A DNA stretch of 64,000 nt from Flavobacterium tibetense (GTDB lineage Bacteria > Bacteroidota > Bacteroidia > Flavobacteriales > Flavobacteriaceae): contig NZ_QLST01000001.1 in NCBI RefSeq assembly GCF_003293845.1, forward strand, positions 124,001-188,000, written 5' to 3'. This document shows positions 7,978-18,003 of the stretch, one piece after another. The notes beneath the pieces are model-generated. The model had not been told where the DNA came from. It searched no databases and was given only the letters and a program-made list of their open reading frames with translations. The position numbers were made by a program, and so were the translations under genes. Positions within the stretch are counted from its first letter, which is position 1. Every line of letters begins with the position of its first letter.

Positions 7978-8144
7978 TGTGTTATGAATTACAATTAATT
8001 AACCCTTTAGTCTTAAAAATTACACTTTTTATCGATAATTTGTTAAAATTATATAATTATTAACAATTAAATTTTTTTATTATTAAATAATTCTTAATTT
8101 AGTAATCGAAACGTTGAATTATTATTAATTTAAATCTTAAAGGT

Positions 8145-8867
8145 ATGGGAAATCACTACGTAAACTTAGCTTTTTTAGTTGTTTCATCAACTGCTATTTG
8201 CCAAGTTCAAGGAGTTGGCATCAACGAAACTCTACCGCAACAAGCTTTACACTTAGGTTCGCCTACTAGTACAGTTAGAGTTGAAGGTTTAAATGAAACT
8301 AATAATAGTTACAATTTAGGGGCTACAAACACCTATCCATTGTATGTTGACAACCTAGGGAGTTTAACTCTTAGAAATTCTGGTGCTGTGAATAGCGATG
8401 GTAGTGACGCATTTGTTTCTGTTCCAAATTCAACAATTATTTTGCTAAACGGAGACAATGATGGAATAGCTGATGGTGAAATTTTAAACTTCACTATTAC
8501 AACTTCTCGTCCAACAATTGTATTAGTTAAATACACTTTAAGTTTTGAAGTTTTTGAAAATGTTTCAGAAAACAAATTGACAGACAAACTTGCTAGAAGA
8601 ATTAACACTTATTTTCGTTTGAACAGTGGAACAAGAAAATATGGTCATGCTTCAAAATGCTTTACTAGCTCTGCAACCAATGATGTGAGTGGTGAACTTT
8701 ATAATATGTCATCATCCTACATTGTTATTCCTACTGCCGGAACGCATACTATAAGTTTACATGGAGAAGTTTCTTCTGGTCTAACAAATAGTGCTCCAAA
8801 TACTGGAAAGGCAACTTGCGTGGTTTTTGGTAGAGGTCATGATTCATTAATGTATAAAGTTAACTAA
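8145..8867 (+). CDS. Secreted protein, first of three tandem paralogues
   Basis: A 240-residue protein with no function I can name. It starts with a weak signal peptide (cleavage likely near residue 20, after AICQ) and then the motif GVGINETLPQQALHLG, a Bacteroidota version of the VGIGTxxPxxxLhv segment common at the N-terminus of secreted or surface proteins. The body is rich in Thr, Ser and Asn and looks beta-stranded, ending FGRGHDSLMYKVN. Two similar genes follow with spacers of 14 and 22 nt, so they probably form an operon. The 215-nt region before it is very AT-rich and shows no clear TAnnTTTG box for this strand. Confidence 0.75.
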   Translation: MGNHYVNLAFLVVSSTAICQVQGVGINETLPQQALHLGSPTSTVRVEGLNETNNSYNLGATNTYPLYVDNLGSLTLRNSGAVNSDGSDAFVSVPNSTIILLNGDNDGIADGEILNFTITTSRPTIVLVKYTLSFEVFENVSENKLTDKLARRINTYFRLNSGTRKYGHASKCFTSSATNDVSGELYNMSSSYIVIPTAGTHTISLHGEVSSGLTNSAPNTGKATCVVFGRGHDSLMYKVN

Positions 8868-8881
8868 TCCCCCAAACTCCC

Positions 8882-9670
8882 ATGAAAAGAACTATACTTT
8901 TACTTTTATGTGCAACAAGTTTTTCAACTTATGGACAAGTTGGGATTGGCACAACTGCTCCACAAGAAACGTTACATTTAGGAGCCAATACATCAACCAT
9001 TAGAATTGAAGGTTTAGACGAAATAAACAATCCGTTAAACTCAGGACCAACACGATTAACTCCTGTTTTTGTAACAGAATCTGGAAACTTTACATTACAA
9101 CCCGCGGGTTATACTTCTGGAGGAACTGGTTATGTCTTGCCTTTAAATTTTTTGGCAGATACTCCAAATTTCATTCCAAATAATCCATTAGGACTTGCTG
9201 CTCCTTTTGATAGATATGGTGTAGTAATTAATAGTGATTTGACAAACGAAAGTACAACAGGTTTAATTCAAACCGTAACAATAAATGTTCCTACCAATTC
9301 TATGGTAGAAGTGAAATATGCCATTTCATTATACTTTTCTGGAACCAATTTAGCAGTTCCGCCTCATTCAACTTTTATTACAGATGGAAAAACACGTGTT
9401 ATTCAATCCTATTTTTGTGTTGATATTGATAGCGACGGTTTGTCTCCAGCCGAACTTGCCCAAATGTATGGTGTTAAAGGACAATATTATGCTTCAGATG
9501 CTGGTGGTACAAGAGGTTATCCAAACATGAACAGTCAAGGCTATGTAAATCTTCCTGCAGGCTCTCATACGTTATACTTTTTTGGAGTAGTAAATGATCC
9601 TCCAAATACATTTACAAGTATTGGATTTGGTGGCGCCAATGACTACTTGAAAATTAGACTTTTTAACTAA
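8882..9670 (+). CDS. Secreted protein, second of three tandem paralogues
   Basis: A 262-residue protein with a clear signal peptide (MKRTILLLLCATSFSTYGQ) and then VGIGTTAPQETLHLGANTST followed by IRIEGLDEINN, aligning with both neighbours over about the first 65 residues. The rest diverges but keeps a final block LPAGSHTLYFFGVV...GGANDYLKIRLF that matches the end of the first paralogue (IPTAGTHTISLHGEV...). No type IX C-terminal sorting domain is apparent, so export may be by Sec only. Function unknown. Confidence 0.78.
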   Translation: MKRTILLLLCATSFSTYGQVGIGTTAPQETLHLGANTSTIRIEGLDEINNPLNSGPTRLTPVFVTESGNFTLQPAGYTSGGTGYVLPLNFLADTPNFIPNNPLGLAAPFDRYGVVINSDLTNESTTGLIQTVTINVPTNSMVEVKYAISLYFSGTNLAVPPHSTFITDGKTRVIQSYFCVDIDSDGLSPAELAQMYGVKGQYYASDAGGTRGYPNMNSQGYVNLPAGSHTLYFFGVVNDPPNTFTSIGFGGANDYLKIRLFN

Positions 9671-9692
9671 TACTTAATTCCCCCAACACGTT

Positions 9693-10520
9693 ATGAATAC
9701 AGTTAAAAAAATCTCAGCATTATATATAATTTCAACTACATTTGCTTTTGCTCAAGTTGGAGTTAATACCAATAACCCACAAGAAGAATTGCATGTGGCA
9801 GGTTCAACGTCTAATATTAGAATAAACGGACTCAACGAAGTGAATAATGTTAATAATTTAGGAGGAACCAATACAACAAAGGTTTTTGTAAATCACTTAG
9901 GCGACTTAGTTTTGGGTGAAGCTTCAGACAATGTACAACTCATTTTCGATTCAGAAAACTATCTTTTAGATGTTCAAAACCCAACTTCATTAATTCTTCA
10001 AACAGGAGAAGGACAAGGATTTAGTCAAGCTGGAATACCAACACTGGGTTTGGCTGCATCATTTACATTAACGCAACCAGCAATAATTGAAGTAAATTAT
10101 TCCGTGTCTTGGAATGTTGGTAAAAATGTAACACCAATTTCAAGAATAGACGATTTTAGAGCGCGTGTAATTCAAACTGGAATGTACTTTAGAAGAGACA
10201 ACTATTTAGGCGAACCTGTAATTAATGATTTTTTTGGTAACCCAATTAATGGCGGAGCACTTTGTATAACCTCAAATTGTAGTGAAGTTGCAGGAATGAT
10301 TGCTGTAAATGGGCAAATTTACAATAATTCCGAAGGCAGAGAAGGCGAATGGAGAAACTACAGAAATACTGCTTCAGATTATGTTGTTCTTGGTCCAGGA
10401 ACTTACACGCCAATGTTTGCAGCCCAGTTAGAAGTTGGTGATACCAACGCTACTGGAGCTATTAAAATGTATTTAGGTGTTGAAAATGATGAAGTGCAAA
10501 TAATTGCTTACTATTTTTAA
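9693..10520 (+). CDS. Secreted protein, third of three tandem paralogues
   Basis: A 275-residue protein with a signal peptide ending FAFAQ, then VGVNTNNPQEELHVAGSTSN and IRINGLNEVNN, the same N-terminal module as the two genes before it. Its C-terminal block YVVLGPGTYTPMFAAQLEV...ENDEVQIIAYYF again matches the family. Its central region contains a possible Cys pair (ALCITSNCSEV). It ends 4 nt from the end of the convergent AraC regulator gene. Function unknown; surface-exposed or adhesive roles are only inference. Confidence 0.78.
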   Translation: MNTVKKISALYIISTTFAFAQVGVNTNNPQEELHVAGSTSNIRINGLNEVNNVNNLGGTNTTKVFVNHLGDLVLGEASDNVQLIFDSENYLLDVQNPTSLILQTGEGQGFSQAGIPTLGLAASFTLTQPAIIEVNYSVSWNVGKNVTPISRIDDFRARVIQTGMYFRRDNYLGEPVINDFFGNPINGGALCITSNCSEVAGMIAVNGQIYNNSEGREGEWRNYRNTASDYVVLGPGTYTPMFAAQLEVGDTNATGAIKMYLGVENDEVQIIAYYF

Positions 10521-10524
10521 ATCG

Positions 10525-11397
10525 TTAACTTGAAATATTTAAATTCATCAAATACTTTTTTGGTGTGGTTCCATATTTTTTCTTGAAAGCCGCAATGAAA
10601 TGACTAGCAGTACTGTAACCAATTTTTAAACCTACTTCATTTACATTGTGCGAACCACTATCGAGTAATCGGCGGGCGTATTCCATTTTGTAATCAAATA
10701 AATAGCTGTAAACACTATCTCCATAAATTTGCTTAAAGCCCACTTTTAACTTTTTTAAATTTAATCCTACTTCATCCGCTAATTCTTGTAATCCTGGCGG
10801 TTCGGCCATTCTTGAAATTATGATTTCTTTGGCACGTTTAATTTTAGAAACATTTTCTTCATCTATTAAAAACGGACAATGTTCGGCATTTGGATCTTCA
10901 TTTCTATTGAAATACAGACTCAATAATTCGTAGCCTTTTCCTTTTAAATACAGGTTTTTAATCGATGAATTTTGGTTGTAATGAAAAATTTGATTCAAAA
11001 CAATCGCCATGGAAGGGCTAATATCTTCTTCTCCGTAATATTTGCGTTCCAAATTATCTGCGCTTAAAAACGGAATAGTTTCTGCATCGGAAGAAAATAA
11101 AGCATGGAATTTTTTGATGGAAATTAAGACCGAAATAATCCAAGACTTTGGAGCCACTTCTAAATGCAAAGGCAATTCTTTTTGCGGATTGTAAAGTAAA
11201 AGCGACTTTTCTTCATTCAAATCCAAGGCATAATTGCCATTATTGAAAATAAATTTCCCTTTTCCTTTCACATTGAAATGGAACTGAATTAATCCCGTTT
11301 TTACCTGTTTTTCAAAACGTTGCGTTTCATTTGAATCGTTTTGAAAACGAATTAAAGTAAAATCTTGTTCAATTTTTATTTCTTCTAGAGAACCCAT
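10525..11397 (-). CDS. AraC family transcriptional regulator
   Basis: A 290-residue regulator. The last 100 residues hold the two AraC helix-turn-helix motifs (LQELADEVGLNLKKLKVGFK and VGLKIGYSTASHFIAAFKKK), ending with the typical FKKKYGTTPKKYL. The N-terminal 180 residues are a likely cupin-type ligand domain. It is divergent from hemA and convergent with the secreted paralogues. Its promoter may use TAAATTTG on the minus strand (11491-11498). An AraC gene beside hemA suggests, but does not prove, control of heme synthesis by iron or heme. Confidence 0.9.
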   Translation of the reverse strand: MGSLEEIKIEQDFTLIRFQNDSNETQRFEKQVKTGLIQFHFNVKGKGKFIFNNGNYALDLNEEKSLLLYNPQKELPLHLEVAPKSWIISVLISIKKFHALFSSDAETIPFLSADNLERKYYGEEDISPSMAIVLNQIFHYNQNSSIKNLYLKGKGYELLSLYFNRNEDPNAEHCPFLIDEENVSKIKRAKEIIISRMAEPPGLQELADEVGLNLKKLKVGFKQIYGDSVYSYLFDYKMEYARRLLDSGSHNVNEVGLKIGYSTASHFIAAFKKKYGTTPKKYLMNLNISS

Positions 11398-11627
11398 AGC
11401 GATATTTTTTCGTAAATAGTAGAAATCAATTGGAAGTTATTTATTTAGAATTGTTCTAAACAAAGACTTTCGAAAGCATTGATATTAGTACAAATTTAGT
11501 GTAAATAATGTTCAAATGTTGTTTTTAGTTTAAAAAAACGGCAACCGACACAAAAAGTCCTTTGAGCGTTATTTTAATAGAATTGGAAATTATAATTTTG
11601 TTTAACTTTTTAGGTAGAGTTGAAAAT

Positions 11628-12890
11628 ATGGAAAACAGTACGTTTGCGAAGCATCCCACTTTTTATGTAGTTGGTCTCAGCTATAAAAAAGCCGATGCCG
11701 AAATGAGAGGAAGATTCAGTTTGGATGAACAAGCCAAAAGTAACTTATTACTACAAGCTAAACAAGAAGGTTTAGAAAGTTTAATTGTTACCTCAACTTG
11801 TAACAGAACTGAAATTTACGGTTTTGCCCAACATCCATTTCAACTTATCAAATTACTTTGTGAAAACAGTAACGGTACTGTTGAAGATTTTCAAAAAATA
11901 GCATTCGTTTACAAAAATAAAGAAGCTGTTTCGCACATGTTTCGTGTAGGAACGGGTTTGGACAGTCAAATTTTAGGTGATTTTGAAATCATCAGTCAAA
12001 TAAAAAATGCCTTTTTACTAAGCAAAGAGCATAAATTAACCAACAATTTTCTAGAAAGATTAGTAAACGCAGTTATTCAAGCAAGTAAAAAAATTAAAAC
12101 CGAAACGGATATTTCTTCTGGTGCCACTTCAGTTTCATTTGCTGCTGTTCGTTATATTTTTCAAAATGTAGAAAACATTGCTGATAAAAATATTTTACTT
12201 TTTGGAACAGGTAAAATAGGTAGAAATACTTGTGAAAATTTAGTAAAACACACCAAACACGAACACATCACGTTAATCAATCGTACCAAAGATAAAGCAG
12301 AACGTTTAGCTAGAAAATTGCACGTAATTGTTAAAGATTACACGGATTTACAACTAGAAATTCAAAAAGCAGATGTCGTAATTGTGGCTACTGGAGCACA
12401 AAATCCAACGGTTGATAAAGATATTTTAAATCTGAAAAAACCTTTGTTGATTTTGGATTTATCCATTCCAAAGAACGTTCATAATAATGTAGAATTGATT
12501 GAAGGTGTTACGTTAGTTCACATGGATCAATTGGCACAAATTACAGATGAAACTTTAGAAAACAGAAAAAAACATATTCCAGCTGCAGAAGCCATTATTG
12601 AAGAAATTATGGAGGAATTTATGGCTTGGACCAAACAAAGAAAATTTGCACCAACCATTCACGCCTTAAAAGCAAAATTAAATTCCATAAAAGAAGGCGA
12701 ATTAAACTTTCAAAGAAAGAAAATATCTAATTTTGATGAAGAACAAGCCGAATTAATCAGTGCAAGAATTATTCAAAAAATCACCAATCACTTCGCCAAT
12801 CACTTGAAAGATGATGAAACTATGGTAGATGAGAGCATTGAATGGATTGAGAAAATTTTCCAATTAGAAACCGCTACAAGTAATGAGTAA
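11628..12890 (+). CDS. hemA: Glutamyl-tRNA reductase
   Basis: A 420-residue NADPH enzyme that reduces Glu-tRNA(Glu) to glutamate-1-semialdehyde, the first committed heme step in the C5 pathway. TSTCNRTEIYG holds the catalytic cysteine, and the Rossmann motif LLFGTGKIGRNTCENL and LGDFEIISQIK are typical. The frame opens at a TTG (11562), but the ATG at 11628 gives the conserved N-terminus HPTFYVVGLSYKKA and is chosen. A -7-like box TAATTTTG at 11593-11600 precedes it, without a well-placed -33. It overlaps hemC by 8 nt, so they are translationally coupled. The hemL gene for the next step is not in the window. Confidence 0.95.
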   Translation: MENSTFAKHPTFYVVGLSYKKADAEMRGRFSLDEQAKSNLLLQAKQEGLESLIVTSTCNRTEIYGFAQHPFQLIKLLCENSNGTVEDFQKIAFVYKNKEAVSHMFRVGTGLDSQILGDFEIISQIKNAFLLSKEHKLTNNFLERLVNAVIQASKKIKTETDISSGATSVSFAAVRYIFQNVENIADKNILLFGTGKIGRNTCENLVKHTKHEHITLINRTKDKAERLARKLHVIVKDYTDLQLEIQKADVVIVATGAQNPTVDKDILNLKKPLLILDLSIPKNVHNNVELIEGVTLVHMDQLAQITDETLENRKKHIPAAEAIIEEIMEEFMAWTKQRKFAPTIHALKAKLNSIKEGELNFQRKKISNFDEEQAELISARIIQKITNHFANHLKDDETMVDESIEWIEKIFQLETATSNE

Positions 12891-13800
12891 AGTTATCCGC
12901 ATTGGTACTCGTGACAGCGAATTAGCCCTTTGGCAAGCCCATACCGTAGAAAAAAAACTAAATGATTTAGGTTATACAACTGAAATTGTTGCCGTAAAAT
13001 CTGAAGGTGATATTATTCTTGACAAACCCCTTTACGAACTAGGAATTACAGGAATTTTCACAAAAACACTAGATATTGCTATGCTAGCTGGAAAAGTGGA
13101 TATTGCAGTACATTCCATGAAAGATGTTCCTACGGCTTTACCAATTGGAATCATTCAATCTGCCGTTTTAGAACGCGCCAATGTTCATGATTTATTGGTT
13201 CACAAAGGAAATCTAGATTTTTTAACTTCCAATGGAACTATCGCTACCGGAAGTTTGCGTCGCCAAGCGCAATGGTTGCATAAATACCCAAACCATCAAG
13301 TCGTAGATTTAAGAGGAAATGTAAATACTAGAATGCAAAAACTAAACGATAGCGATTGGAACGGAGCCATTTTCGCAGCCGCTGGATTAGAACGCATCAA
13401 CTTAAAACCTGAAAATTACATCACTTTAGACTGGATGACGCCAGCGCCAGCTCAAGGCGCAATGGTTGTAGTAACATTAGAAAACGATTCCTTTTCAACC
13501 GAAGCGGTTGCCAAACTAAACCATCAAGAAACCGAAATTTGTACGCATATTGAACGCCAATTTTTACGTACTTTAGAAGGTGGTTGTACGGCTCCAATTG
13601 GTGCTTTGGCTCAAATCAAAGACAATCAAATTGATTTTCAAGGTGTTTTACATTCATTAGACGGAAAACAAGAGCTTGAAATTAAAAAAAGTTGTAATTT
13701 TGTTAGTTATAAAGACTTCGGGAAAGAATGTGCCGAGGCAATTTTAACCAACGGTGGAAAGCAACTCATGGAAGCTATTCGTCACGACTTGAAAAAGTAA
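12883..13800 (+). CDS. hemC: Porphobilinogen deaminase (hydroxymethylbilane synthase)
   Basis: A 305-residue enzyme that polymerises four porphobilinogens into hydroxymethylbilane. LEGGCTAPIGA contains the cysteine that carries the dipyrromethane cofactor, and RIGTRDSELALWQA, HSMKDVPTALP and GSLRRQAQW are the family motifs. It overlaps the hemA end by 8 nt (start inside AATGAGTAA) and is followed after 9 nt by the potassium transporter trkH, which interrupts the heme genes before hemD. Confidence 0.96.
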   Translation: MSKVIRIGTRDSELALWQAHTVEKKLNDLGYTTEIVAVKSEGDIILDKPLYELGITGIFTKTLDIAMLAGKVDIAVHSMKDVPTALPIGIIQSAVLERANVHDLLVHKGNLDFLTSNGTIATGSLRRQAQWLHKYPNHQVVDLRGNVNTRMQKLNDSDWNGAIFAAAGLERINLKPENYITLDWMTPAPAQGAMVVVTLENDSFSTEAVAKLNHQETEICTHIERQFLRTLEGGCTAPIGALAQIKDNQIDFQGVLHSLDGKQELEIKKSCNFVSYKDFGKECAEAILTNGGKQLMEAIRHDLKK

Positions 13801-13809
13801 CCCAAAATC

Positions 13810-15552
13810 ATGGAAAAAGAATCGTTACTCAATTATATCTATCGCTTTTTTGATATAATTGTTTTGCTTTTTATCGTTTTTGACTTCGGATTCGACTTTG
13901 AAGAAAACTATAATTCTCCTCACGTCATTGGACTTATGGTGCTTTCTTTGGGATTATTAGCATTTAATGCATTTAAGTTCTTTGTGTACAAATACAAAAG
14001 CAATAAGAAAGTAGCATTAGTAAATTTTATTATTCTAATTGGAATTTTCACAAGTTCAGCAATTGTAACTTATTTTAATAGAGATTTTAGTTGGCATTAT
14101 ATTTTACAACAAATCAAACCTATTTTTGAAGGTGGTTTAATTTTTTACTTTCTCCTTCGCTTAATGGTATTGGTTAGACATATTTATGATATCTATTTTA
14201 ATCCCGCAATTGTATTCGTAGGTAGTTTTTTAATTTTAGCATTATCGGGTGCTTTTTTATTGATGCTGCCAAGTGCTACTACTAATGGAATTACTTTTAC
14301 CAATGCATTATTTACTTCAACGAGTGCTGTTTGTGTTACGGGTTTAACCGTTGTAGATACAGCAACCGACTTTACTTTCGTTGGTCAATCCATTATTTTA
14401 GCGCTTTTCCAATTAGGCGGTATTGGAATTCTAACTTTTACCTCTTTTTTCGCCTTTTTCTTTAGAGGAAGTTCTTCGTTTAAAGAAAGCTTAAATACCC
14501 GAGATTTTATTGCACATGATGGCTTAAAAGATGTTTTTAGAGCAGCATTAAATGTGGTTATTTTTACTCTTGGTGTAGAAATTGTTGGGGCACTATTTAT
14601 TTATTCTTCAATTATTGGAAATGATGCCATTGAAGACAAAGTATTTTTCTCCATTTTTCATGGTGTTTCCGCTTTTTGTAACGCTGGATTTTCCATATTT
14701 TCCTCTGGATTGTACGATGAAAGTATTCGATTTCATTATTATTTCCAATGGATAATTATGACTTTAGTAATTTTTGGTGGTTTAGGACATAATATTGTTT
14801 TCAATTTCTACCAATACATCAAAACGTATGTTTTAGAATTTTTTGATAAAACAAGAATTCATAAAGATATTAGAATCATTACTCTAAATACTCGAATTGT
14901 GATTTACACTACAATTATATTATTAATAAGTGGTTTCATATTTTTATTTATATCAGAATACAACAACACACTATTGATTCATGATACTTTTTTTGGAAAA
15001 ATCACTAATGCAGCATTTAATTCAGTTACACCAAGAACTGCTGGTTTCAATGTTATTGATTTTGCAGAAATGACCGTTCCTTCATTATTATTCGTAATAT
15101 TTTTAATGTGGATTGGTGCATCGCCTGCATCAACTGGTGGTGGTGTAAAAACCAGTACTTTTGCTTTGGCTACGTTAAATATCTTTGCAGTTGCTAGCGG
15201 AAAAAGTCGCATTCAACTTTTAGGAAGAAGAATCTCTAGCGAATCAACTTCAAGAGCGTTTGCCATTTTGTGCATTTCATTAATTGTAATTGGAATTTCA
15301 ATAATGGCGCTATTAATTTTTGAGCCTGAAGGAACTCCCGTTTTAACTGTCGTTTTTGAATGTTTCTCAGCATATAGTACGGTTGGTCTAAGTTTAAATT
15401 TTACACCTACATTAACCAATCCAAGTAAATATGTTCTTATTGCAACTATGTTTATTGGAAGAATAGGAATGCTCAATTTAATGATTGGTTTGTTGCGTCA
15501 AATGAACCACCAATTTTATGAGTACCCAAAAGAAAATATTTTAATTAACTAA
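13810..15552 (+). CDS. trkH: TrkH/KtrB-type potassium transporter, membrane subunit
   Basis: A 580-residue polytopic membrane protein of the TrkH/KtrB K+ channel family. Selectivity-filter-like loops are seen in SAVCVTGLTVVDT, SAFCNAGFSIF, TPRTAGFNVID and YSTVGLSLNF, the four P-loops of this fold. The N-terminal 140 residues carry about four extra helices. It forms a pair with the TrkA-type regulatory gene 10 nt downstream. The pair is inserted in the heme gene series, probably as part of the same transcript. Confidence 0.93.
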   Translation: MEKESLLNYIYRFFDIIVLLFIVFDFGFDFEENYNSPHVIGLMVLSLGLLAFNAFKFFVYKYKSNKKVALVNFIILIGIFTSSAIVTYFNRDFSWHYILQQIKPIFEGGLIFYFLLRLMVLVRHIYDIYFNPAIVFVGSFLILALSGAFLLMLPSATTNGITFTNALFTSTSAVCVTGLTVVDTATDFTFVGQSIILALFQLGGIGILTFTSFFAFFFRGSSSFKESLNTRDFIAHDGLKDVFRAALNVVIFTLGVEIVGALFIYSSIIGNDAIEDKVFFSIFHGVSAFCNAGFSIFSSGLYDESIRFHYYFQWIIMTLVIFGGLGHNIVFNFYQYIKTYVLEFFDKTRIHKDIRIITLNTRIVIYTTIILLISGFIFLFISEYNNTLLIHDTFFGKITNAAFNSVTPRTAGFNVIDFAEMTVPSLLFVIFLMWIGASPASTGGGVKTSTFALATLNIFAVASGKSRIQLLGRRISSESTSRAFAILCISLIVIGISIMALLIFEPEGTPVLTVVFECFSAYSTVGLSLNFTPTLTNPSKYVLIATMFIGRIGMLNLMIGLLRQMNHQFYEYPKENILIN

Positions 15553-15562
15553 TTTAAGAAAA

Positions 15563-16270
15563 ATGAAAGTCATTGTTTTTGGTTTAGGAAATTTCGGAAT
15601 GTCGCTCTCTTTGAGTTTGACAGAAACCGGCAATGAAGTTATTGGAATCGACAAAAACATGGAAAAAGTAAATCTTGTTAAAGATAAGATTTCTCATGCC
15701 ATTTGTATGGATTCTACCAATGAACTAGCCTATGAAGCAGTTCCTTTAAAAGATGCGGACAAAGTAGTGGTTGCCATTGGGGAAAATGAAGGAGCAGCGA
15801 TAATCACCACAGCTATTATCAAGAAATTATCTGATGTAAAGATTATTAGTCGCGCGTTGTCGCCTATTCACGATACGGTTTTGGAAGCCATGGGAATTTA
15901 CAGCATCATTCATCCAGAGCAAGATAGTGCGGATAGGTTAACGAAGCAAATCAACTTCAAATCAACATTGGAAAATTACCAATTAGATAATAATTTTACT
16001 ATTTCTGAAGTACTAGCAAAACCCGAATTCTTTGGTAAAACATTACAAGAATTAGACACCATTGATAAATACCATTTAACGCTAATTACCATCATCAGAA
16101 AACGAGAAAAGCGCAATTTAATTGGAAAGAAATCAACAGTAAAAGAATCCATTGGAAGACCAACACCCGAAACTAAAATCGAAGAAAACGACATTTTAGT
16201 AGTGTACGGAAACAATCGCGATATCGAATTTTATTGCCAGGATCAAGAAGAACAAGAAATTAGAAAATAA
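15563..16270 (+). CDS. trkA: TrkA/KtrA-type potassium uptake regulatory subunit
   Basis: A 235-residue cytoplasmic RCK protein that gates the adjacent TrkH-type channel through NAD(H)/ATP-type ligands. The N-terminal Rossmann motif IVFGLGNFGMSLSLSL and acidic VIGIDKN are clear, and a C-terminal RCK_C domain occupies about residues 145-235. There is a single RCK_N/RCK_C pair, as in KtrA, rather than the doubled form of E. coli TrkA. The hemD ATG directly abuts its stop codon. Confidence 0.93.
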   Translation: MKVIVFGLGNFGMSLSLSLTETGNEVIGIDKNMEKVNLVKDKISHAICMDSTNELAYEAVPLKDADKVVVAIGENEGAAIITTAIIKKLSDVKIISRALSPIHDTVLEAMGIYSIIHPEQDSADRLTKQINFKSTLENYQLDNNFTISEVLAKPEFFGKTLQELDTIDKYHLTLITIIRKREKRNLIGKKSTVKESIGRPTPETKIEENDILVVYGNNRDIEFYCQDQEEQEIRK

Positions 16271-16924
16271 ATGTCAATTGTAATCGTCACAAAAAAGTTA
16301 ACAAAGAAACAAAGAAATAAGTTTCCTGATGGCGATTTTCAGCTTATTGAACACAATTTCATTCGAACCAAAAAAACAGCATTTTCAGTTGAAAAAAATC
16401 ATGAAGTTGTTGTTTTCACAAGTAAAAATGGAGTAAAAAGTGTTTGGAAACAAAAACGCGAAATTTTAGAAAACAAAACCATTATTTGCGTTGGAACTAA
16501 AACCAAAACGTTCATAGAAAAAAAAGGATTTCAAGTGGATGAAACTGCTGATTATGCAGAAGATTTAATTGGAATTATTGACCAAAAATATAAAGGAAAA
16601 ACATTTACTTTTTTCTGTGGCAACATCCGAAGAAATACAATTCCAAATTATTTCAAGGAAAATCAAATCGCTTTTGAAGAAGTTATCGTATATGAAACCG
16701 AAACGCATTCGAAAACCATTTCAGGAAATTTTGATGGCATCTTGTTTTTTAGTCCGTCAGCCATCGCAAGTTTTCTAGAAAAAAACGAACTAAAAAATGA
16801 AACTTGTTTTTGCATTGGAACCACAACTGCTAAAGCATTAGAAAGTAGAACAAAAAATATACTAATTGCATCAAAACCAACGGTGGAAAATGTAATTGAT
16901 GAAGTAATAAAATTTTATAAATGA
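16271..16924 (+). CDS. hemD: Uroporphyrinogen-III synthase
   Basis: A 217-residue protein of the poorly conserved HemD family, which closes and isomerises hydroxymethylbilane to uroporphyrinogen III. Seen are the typical [32 protein letters not shown] and IGTTTAKAL segments of the two-lobed fold. It directly follows trkA with no spacer (TAA then ATG) and precedes hemE, which supports the assignment where sequence conservation is weak. Confidence 0.9.
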   Translation: MSIVIVTKKLTKKQRNKFPDGDFQLIEHNFIRTKKTAFSVEKNHEVVVFTSKNGVKSVWKQKREILENKTIICVGTKTKTFIEKKGFQVDETADYAEDLIGIIDQKYKGKTFTFFCGNIRRNTIPNYFKENQIAFEEVIVYETETHSKTISGNFDGILFFSPSAIASFLEKNELKNETCFCIGTTTAKALESRTKNILIASKPTVENVIDEVIKFYK

Positions 16925-16930
16925 AACCAA

Positions 16931-16960
16931 GCCTAACAGGTTTTTGAAACTTGTCAGGTC
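16931..16960. repeat. Imperfect CCTGACAGGTTT-type palindrome between hemD and hemE
   Basis: Arms GCCTAACAGGTTT (16931-16943) and AAACTTGTCAGGTC (16947-16960) pair with two wobble positions. It is the same family as the hairpins at 59446-59480 and 59651-59683. Confidence 0.75.
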
Positions 16961-16976
16961 TGAAAAACAAAAAAAC

Positions 16977-18002
16977 ATGTTAAAGAACGATTTATTTTTA
17001 AGAGCCTTAAAAGGAGAAACAGTTGAACGCCCGCCAGTTTGGATGATGCGTCAAGCCGGAAGATATTTACCAGAATTCAGAGCGTTACGCGACAAATACG
17101 ATTTTTTCACCCGTTGCGAAACGCCAGAATTAGCAGCAGAAATCACCGTGCAACCGATTCGTATTGTAAAACCAGATGCTGCAATTTTATTCTCAGATAT
17201 TTTGGTAGTACCAAGAGCTATGGGAATTCACGTAGAATTGAAAGACAATTTAGGCCCAATAATTCCCAATCCAATCCGAACGTCACAAGATGTAGAAAAA
17301 GTATTTGTTCCAGATGTGAATGAAACTTTAGGTTATGTTTTTGATGCCATTAAATTGACCAAAGAAATGTTGGACAACGAAGTGCCATTAATTGGTTTCG
17401 CAGGTTCACCATGGACAATTTTCTGTTATGCCGTTGAAGGAAAAGGCTCAAAAAGTTTTGATACTGCTAAAGGATTTTGCTTTTCAAATCCAGTCGCAGC
17501 ACATATCTTATTACAAAAAATCACCGATACCACGATTTTATACTTAAAAGAAAAAGTGAAAGCAGGTTGTAATGCAATTCAAATTTTTGATTCTTGGGGC
17601 GGCATGCTTTCTCCAGTTGATTATCAAGAATTTTCATGGCAATACATTAACCAGATTGTAGAAGCTTTAGCTGAAGAAACAGAAGTTATCGTATTTGGAA
17701 AAGGATGTTGGTTTGCTTTGAACGACATGGCAAAATCAAAAGCATCAGCTTTAGGAGTAGATTGGACGTGTTCGCCAAGAAACGCCCGTTATTTAACTGG
17801 TGGCAACATTACGTTACAAGGAAATTTCGATCCAAGTCGTTTGTTATCGCCTATTCCAACCATCAAAAAAATGGTTCACGAAATGATTGACGAATTCGGA
17901 AAAGACAAATACATTGTAAACCTAGGTCACGGAATTTTACCAAATATTCCTGTTGATCATGCTAAGGCATTTGTGGAAGCGGTGAAGGAGTATAAGAAGT
18001 AG
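16977..18002 (+). CDS. hemE: Uroporphyrinogen decarboxylase
   Basis: A 341-residue enzyme that removes four carboxyl groups from uroporphyrinogen III to give coproporphyrinogen [23 protein letters not shown] is the N-terminal signature and [19 protein letters not shown] the second motif. The frame extends upstream to a TTG at 16944, but that lies in the palindrome, so the ATG at 16977 is chosen. It sits between hemD and hemF in pathway order. Confidence 0.96.
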   Translation: MLKNDLFLRALKGETVERPPVWMMRQAGRYLPEFRALRDKYDFFTRCETPELAAEITVQPIRIVKPDAAILFSDILVVPRAMGIHVELKDNLGPIIPNPIRTSQDVEKVFVPDVNETLGYVFDAIKLTKEMLDNEVPLIGFAGSPWTIFCYAVEGKGSKSFDTAKGFCFSNPVAAHILLQKITDTTILYLKEKVKAGCNAIQIFDSWGGMLSPVDYQEFSWQYINQIVEALAEETEVIVFGKGCWFALNDMAKSKASALGVDWTCSPRNARYLTGGNITLQGNFDPSRLLSPIPTIKKMVHEMIDEFGKDKYIVNLGHGILPNIPVDHAKAFVEAVKEYKK

Positions 18003-18003
18003 G

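Noticed and set aside
8145..10520. Type IX secretion substrates
   Set aside because: None of the three paralogues ends in a recognisable C-terminal sorting domain.
11561..11600. Full promoter for hemA
   Set aside because: The -7 box TAATTTTG is fair, but the nearest suitable TTG is 28 nt away, outside the usual range.
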